This document shows positions 34,086 through 35,666 of a stretch of DNA of 35,666 nucleotides, one piece after another. The stretch is from contig NZ_JAIXST010000349.1 in NCBI RefSeq assembly GCF_027484545.1, positions 1 through 35,666 of the forward strand, written 5' to 3'. The notes below the pieces were generated by a model that saw only the letters and a list, made by a program, of their open reading frames with translations, was not told where the DNA came from and did no database searches. The position numbers and the translations under genes are program-made. The stretch's first letter is position 1. Each line of letters starts with the position of its first letter. Source of the stretch: Runella sp. GTDB taxonomy: Bacteria > Bacteroidota > Bacteroidia > Cytophagales > Spirosomataceae.

Positions 34086-35387
34086 ATGAAATTCAATCGA
34101 CTTTTCCTTATTCTCTTGGCCCTAACAGGCTTATTTTTTGGAAACACAACGAATGCTCAAACTGCCAAAGACAGCTTTGTGTACGGTGATTTGCTGCCGG
34201 ACGCCCCCGAATTGGCTGCACGGGGCAAATACGGCGTAGGTGTTCAAACCTTACAATTGGTCAACAAAAAGCAATTGGATATTCTTCATTCCAAAAACGG
34301 CAAAGATTCCCTCTATGACCGACCGCTGACGGTGGAAGTCTGGTACCCGGCCACCATCGCTCCCGACAAAAACCAACTCATTGAATACGACCAAGTAATG
34401 GGCTCCAGCAATGACCCCAAACGGCCTTTGATACCGTTTAAGTTTGCTGGACGTACCTTACGCGATGCTCCAACCGACAAAACGGATGGCCCGTATCCAC
34501 TGCTTATTGTGTCTCACGGCTATCTGGGTTCGCGCTATTTATTGACCTATTTGACCGAAAATTTGGCTTCCAAAGGCTATGTAGTCGTAGCCATCGACCA
34601 TACAGAATCTACGTTTCGGGATGCGGCCCCTTTTCCCAGTACGTTGCTCAATCGCTCATTGGACGATTTGTTTATTCTCAACGAAATGGCGCGTTTAGGT
34701 GCTAAAAACGGCAAAAGCTTTCTATCCGGTTTGGTCAATGCAGACAATACTGCTTTGATTGGCTACTCCATGGGCGGCTATGGCGTGCTAAATGTGGCCG
34801 GGGCAGGATACAGTGCGCAAGCCGTGAAGTTTTTCGGGCAAATGACCGCCGGCAGCAAAGCGTTGGAAATGCGCATGACGGGCAACGAAGCCTACAAAGC
34901 CTCGTTCGACTCGCGCATCAAAGCCGTGGTGGCTTTTGCACCTTGGGGCATGGAACGCGGAGTTTGGGATGCCGAAGGGTTGAAAGGTCTGAACATACCC
35001 ACGTTTTTTGTCGCAGGAAGTCAGGACGATATATCGGGCTATGAAAAAGGCATCAAAGCCATTTATGACGGCGCCGTCAATGCCGACCGTTTTATGTTGA
35101 CCTACCTCAACGCGCGACACAATGTAGCGCCCAATCCGCCGCCAACGGAAGCTTTAGCGCCGGGCTTACACATTGACGAATACCTTCGCTATGCCGAACC
35201 GGCATGGAACGAACGCCGCATCAACAACATCAATCAGCACTTTGTCACGGCATTCTTGGGCATTCGCCTCAAAGGTTTGGATTACAACAAGTACTTGGAC
35301 CTCAAAGAAAATTCCAACGAAGGGACTTGGGCAGGTTTCAAACCACGTACTTCGGTAGGTTTGGAATTACGCCATGCGAAGCCCTAA
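34086..35387 (+). CDS. Exported alpha/beta hydrolase (dienelactone/PAF-acetylhydrolase-like)
   Basis: 433 residues from the ATG at 34086, giving a signal peptide (MKFNRLFLILLALTGLFFGNTTNAQ). The alpha/beta hydrolase fold is shown by an oxyanion-hole region (SHGYLGSRYLL), the nucleophile elbow GYSMGGYG with Ser about 228, and later FFVAGSQDDISGYEKG with a candidate Asp. A long N-terminal extension upstream of 34086 would run through the repeat element and is not used. Substrates are unknown; ester hydrolysis is likely. The downstream hairpin at 35392 ends the transcript. Confidence 0.8.
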   Translation: MKFNRLFLILLALTGLFFGNTTNAQTAKDSFVYGDLLPDAPELAARGKYGVGVQTLQLVNKKQLDILHSKNGKDSLYDRPLTVEVWYPATIAPDKNQLIEYDQVMGSSNDPKRPLIPFKFAGRTLRDAPTDKTDGPYPLLIVSHGYLGSRYLLTYLTENLASKGYVVVAIDHTESTFRDAAPFPSTLLNRSLDDLFILNEMARLGAKNGKSFLSGLVNADNTALIGYSMGGYGVLNVAGAGYSAQAVKFFGQMTAGSKALEMRMTGNEAYKASFDSRIKAVVAFAPWGMERGVWDAEGLKGLNIPTFFVAGSQDDISGYEKGIKAIYDGAVNADRFMLTYLNARHNVAPNPPPTEALAPGLHIDEYLRYAEPAWNERRINNINQHFVTAFLGIRLKGLDYNKYLDLKENSNEGTWAGFKPRTSVGLELRHAKP

Positions 35388-35391
35388 AACA

Positions 35392-35432
35392 ATTGACTGT
35401 CTGCCTTCACCAAGAGAAAGCAGACAGTCAAT
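35392..35432 (+). terminator. Hairpin terminator after the alpha/beta hydrolase gene
   Basis: A 13-bp perfect stem (35392-35404 and 35420-35432, ATTGACTGTCTGC) with a 15-nt loop begins 5 nt after the stop codon. It lacks a long T tract, so it may instead be a processing or stabilising hairpin. Confidence 0.6.
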
Positions 35433-35558
35433 CATCAAGAACTTTTTATCAAGGCTTTGCTTCAATGTCAACATGAAGGTATTTAAGCCATTTCAGGTGT
35501 TCTCACCTGCAATACTTTGGCTGATGTTGTCCGACAAAAAGTTGTTGGGTGTTCTTCC

Positions 35559-35666
35559 AGTCGAGTAAGCAAGGGCATTTCAGCCCAAGCTTCTCACAGA
35601 ACCGTGCTTGAGATTCTCACCTCACACGGCTCTTGTTATCCATCATGCTTTTATTCCCAATTGCCA
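35559..35666 (-). mobile_element. 3' end of a group II intron (domains V-VI), cut by window edge
   Basis: On the minus strand a 34-nt domain V-like hairpin (35599-35632, beginning GAGCCGTG and ending CACGGTTC, carrying the AGC triad) is followed by a domain VI-like stem and CTTACTCGACT (ending about 35559). This is the typical 3' terminus of a bacterial group II intron. The rest of the intron, including any reverse transcriptase, would lie beyond the window. Confidence 0.75.

Noticed and set aside
1-35666. tRNA, rRNA or other classical RNA genes
   Set aside because: No cloverleaf-like or ribosomal sequence was noticed apart from the group II intron end.

Overview
The window looks like a chromosomal contig from a member of the Bacteroidota, most likely the order Cytophagales (Runella/Spirosoma-like; this placement is inference). 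Signs are a type IX secretion C-terminal sorting domain, Bacteroidota-type promoters (TAnnTTTG at -7), a FadL/PorV-like barrel, an M56/BlaI regulatory pair with TonB-plug-like repeats, and a T6SSiii-like sheath pair. Both edges are mobile elements: base 1 is the outer end of an IS1-family element, and the last ~110 bases are the 3' end of a group II intron.

Left part (1-7700, minus strand): a complete IS1-family element (1-880) sits in the 3' end of tssC and supplies its stop codon. Reading in the direction of transcription come a HExxH metallopeptidase-like protein, the ClpV/TssH AAA+ ATPase, a 54-aa and a 242-aa unknown protein, a CHAP-like cysteine amidase, then tssB and tssC. This is part of a contractile type VI-like secretion locus, and the two small enzymes are candidate effectors. 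Other T6SS genes are not in the window and may lie beyond the IS.

Middle (7786-17364, minus): an envelope/secreted block. It holds a 1207-aa T9SS-exported protein, a lipoprotein, a FadL/PorV-like outer-membrane barrel, an 805-aa periplasmic TPR/Ig-like protein and two small exported proteins.

17475-24709: a Ser/Thr phosphorylation module. A minus-strand five-gene operon (FHA-membrane-zinc ribbon protein, two paralogous single-pass membrane proteins, zinc ribbon-FHA protein, PP2C phosphatase) diverges from a transmembrane Ser/Thr kinase, which is followed by an M23 peptidase.

The most interesting observation is a regulatory motif, ACCGTTYAnTmAAw. It occurs five times, always in the same orientation and 77-99 nt upstream of a start codon: the kinase, the FHA/PP2C operon, the T9SS protein, the metallopeptidase and clpV. 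This ties the phosphorylation module, the large surface protein and the T6SS ATPase into one likely regulon. tssB and the CHAP gene share a second, different promoter architecture. The arrangement suggests a phospho-regulated contractile injection system with its own envelope components.

Right part (24822-35387): mostly housekeeping or accessory genes: a CvfB-like S1 protein, an M20 amidohydrolase, an M56/BlaI pair with tandem operators, an M14 carboxypeptidase and an alpha/beta hydrolase. A 308-bp inverted-repeat element lies between the last two.
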